64,000 nucleotides of DNA, from positions 1,597,501 to 1,661,500 of the forward strand of contig NZ_CP076132.1 in assembly GCF_018736045.1 (NCBI RefSeq), written 5' to 3'. This DNA comes from Flammeovirga yaeyamensis (GTDB lineage Bacteria; Bacteroidota; Bacteroidia; Cytophagales; Flammeovirgaceae). The notes beneath the pieces were generated by a model that was not told where the DNA came from, made no database searches, and worked only from the letters and a program-made list of their open reading frames with translations. A program made the position numbers and the translations under genes. Positions 63,997 through 64,000 of the stretch are shown piece after piece (position 1 is the first letter of the stretch; every line of letters starts with the position of its first letter).

Positions 63997-64000
63997 TAAC

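Overview
The window is about 64 kb of AT-rich DNA from a member of the Bacteroidota. The evidence is a fused MurF-alanine racemase, a SusC/SusD pair run by an ECF sigma factor and a FecR anti-sigma, type IX secretion (T9SS) C-terminal sorting domains of both type A and type B, a PorP/SprF-like protein, EpsC-like serine acetyltransferase, and many promoters of the TAnnTTTG type. Glycan breakdown plus T9SS/gliding proteins suggest a marine cytophagian such as Flammeovirga; that genus is inference only. I see no rRNA, tRNA, CRISPR array, insertion sequence or phage genes.

Layout. 1-9.6 kb: the start of a TPR protein cut by the window edge, a META-domain lipoprotein, then housekeeping genes (PfkB kinase, TatD-like hydrolase, TcdA, acyltransferase, serine acetyltransferase), a secreted His-rich helical protein and a J-domain/PspA operon. 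10-21.4 kb: long-chain acyl-CoA synthetase, a membrane protein, an esterase, RluA-type pseudouridine synthase, RibD, an AlkD-like repair protein, FolC, a lipoprotein, MurF-Alr and a HigB/HigA-like toxin-antitoxin module with a visible operator. An array of degenerate heptamers in inverted orientation fills the 300 bp before folC. 21.5-31 kb: MATE transporter and 5-formyltetrahydrofolate cyclo-ligase (overlapping), a TamB-like protein overlapping HemF, and a secreted gluzincin-like protein. 31-38.7 kb (minus strand): a 1895-residue PKD-rich T9SS cargo next to a PorP/SprF-like protein and a DUF4251 protein; two nearly identical terminator hairpins bracket the first two. 39-40 kb: a tandem NTF2/SnoaL-like protein.

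40-63.8 kb is a large polysaccharide utilization locus: ECF sigma factor, two GH3, GH43, GH2, terminator, FecR anti-sigma, SusC with an STN signalling domain, SusD, GH5, GH16, a five-repeat T9SS-exported protein with duplicated end domains (probably a surface glycan-binding protein), and a GH74-CBM6-CBM4-like-T9SS enzyme. SusC/D would import oligosaccharides released outside by GH74, GH5 and GH16; the GH2, GH43 and GH3 enzymes would finish them; glycan sensing by SusC would pass through FecR to the sigma factor. GH74, GH2, GH43 and GH3 suggest a xyloglucan-like substrate, while GH16 with an EIDIME site suggests beta-1,3- or mixed-linkage glucan; no GH31 or GH95 is in view, so the substrate is open. 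Recurrent short motifs (TATTGAAATGAA; a GAC-WW-GGGG element) and a 10-bp inverted repeat before susC are unexplained regulatory candidates.
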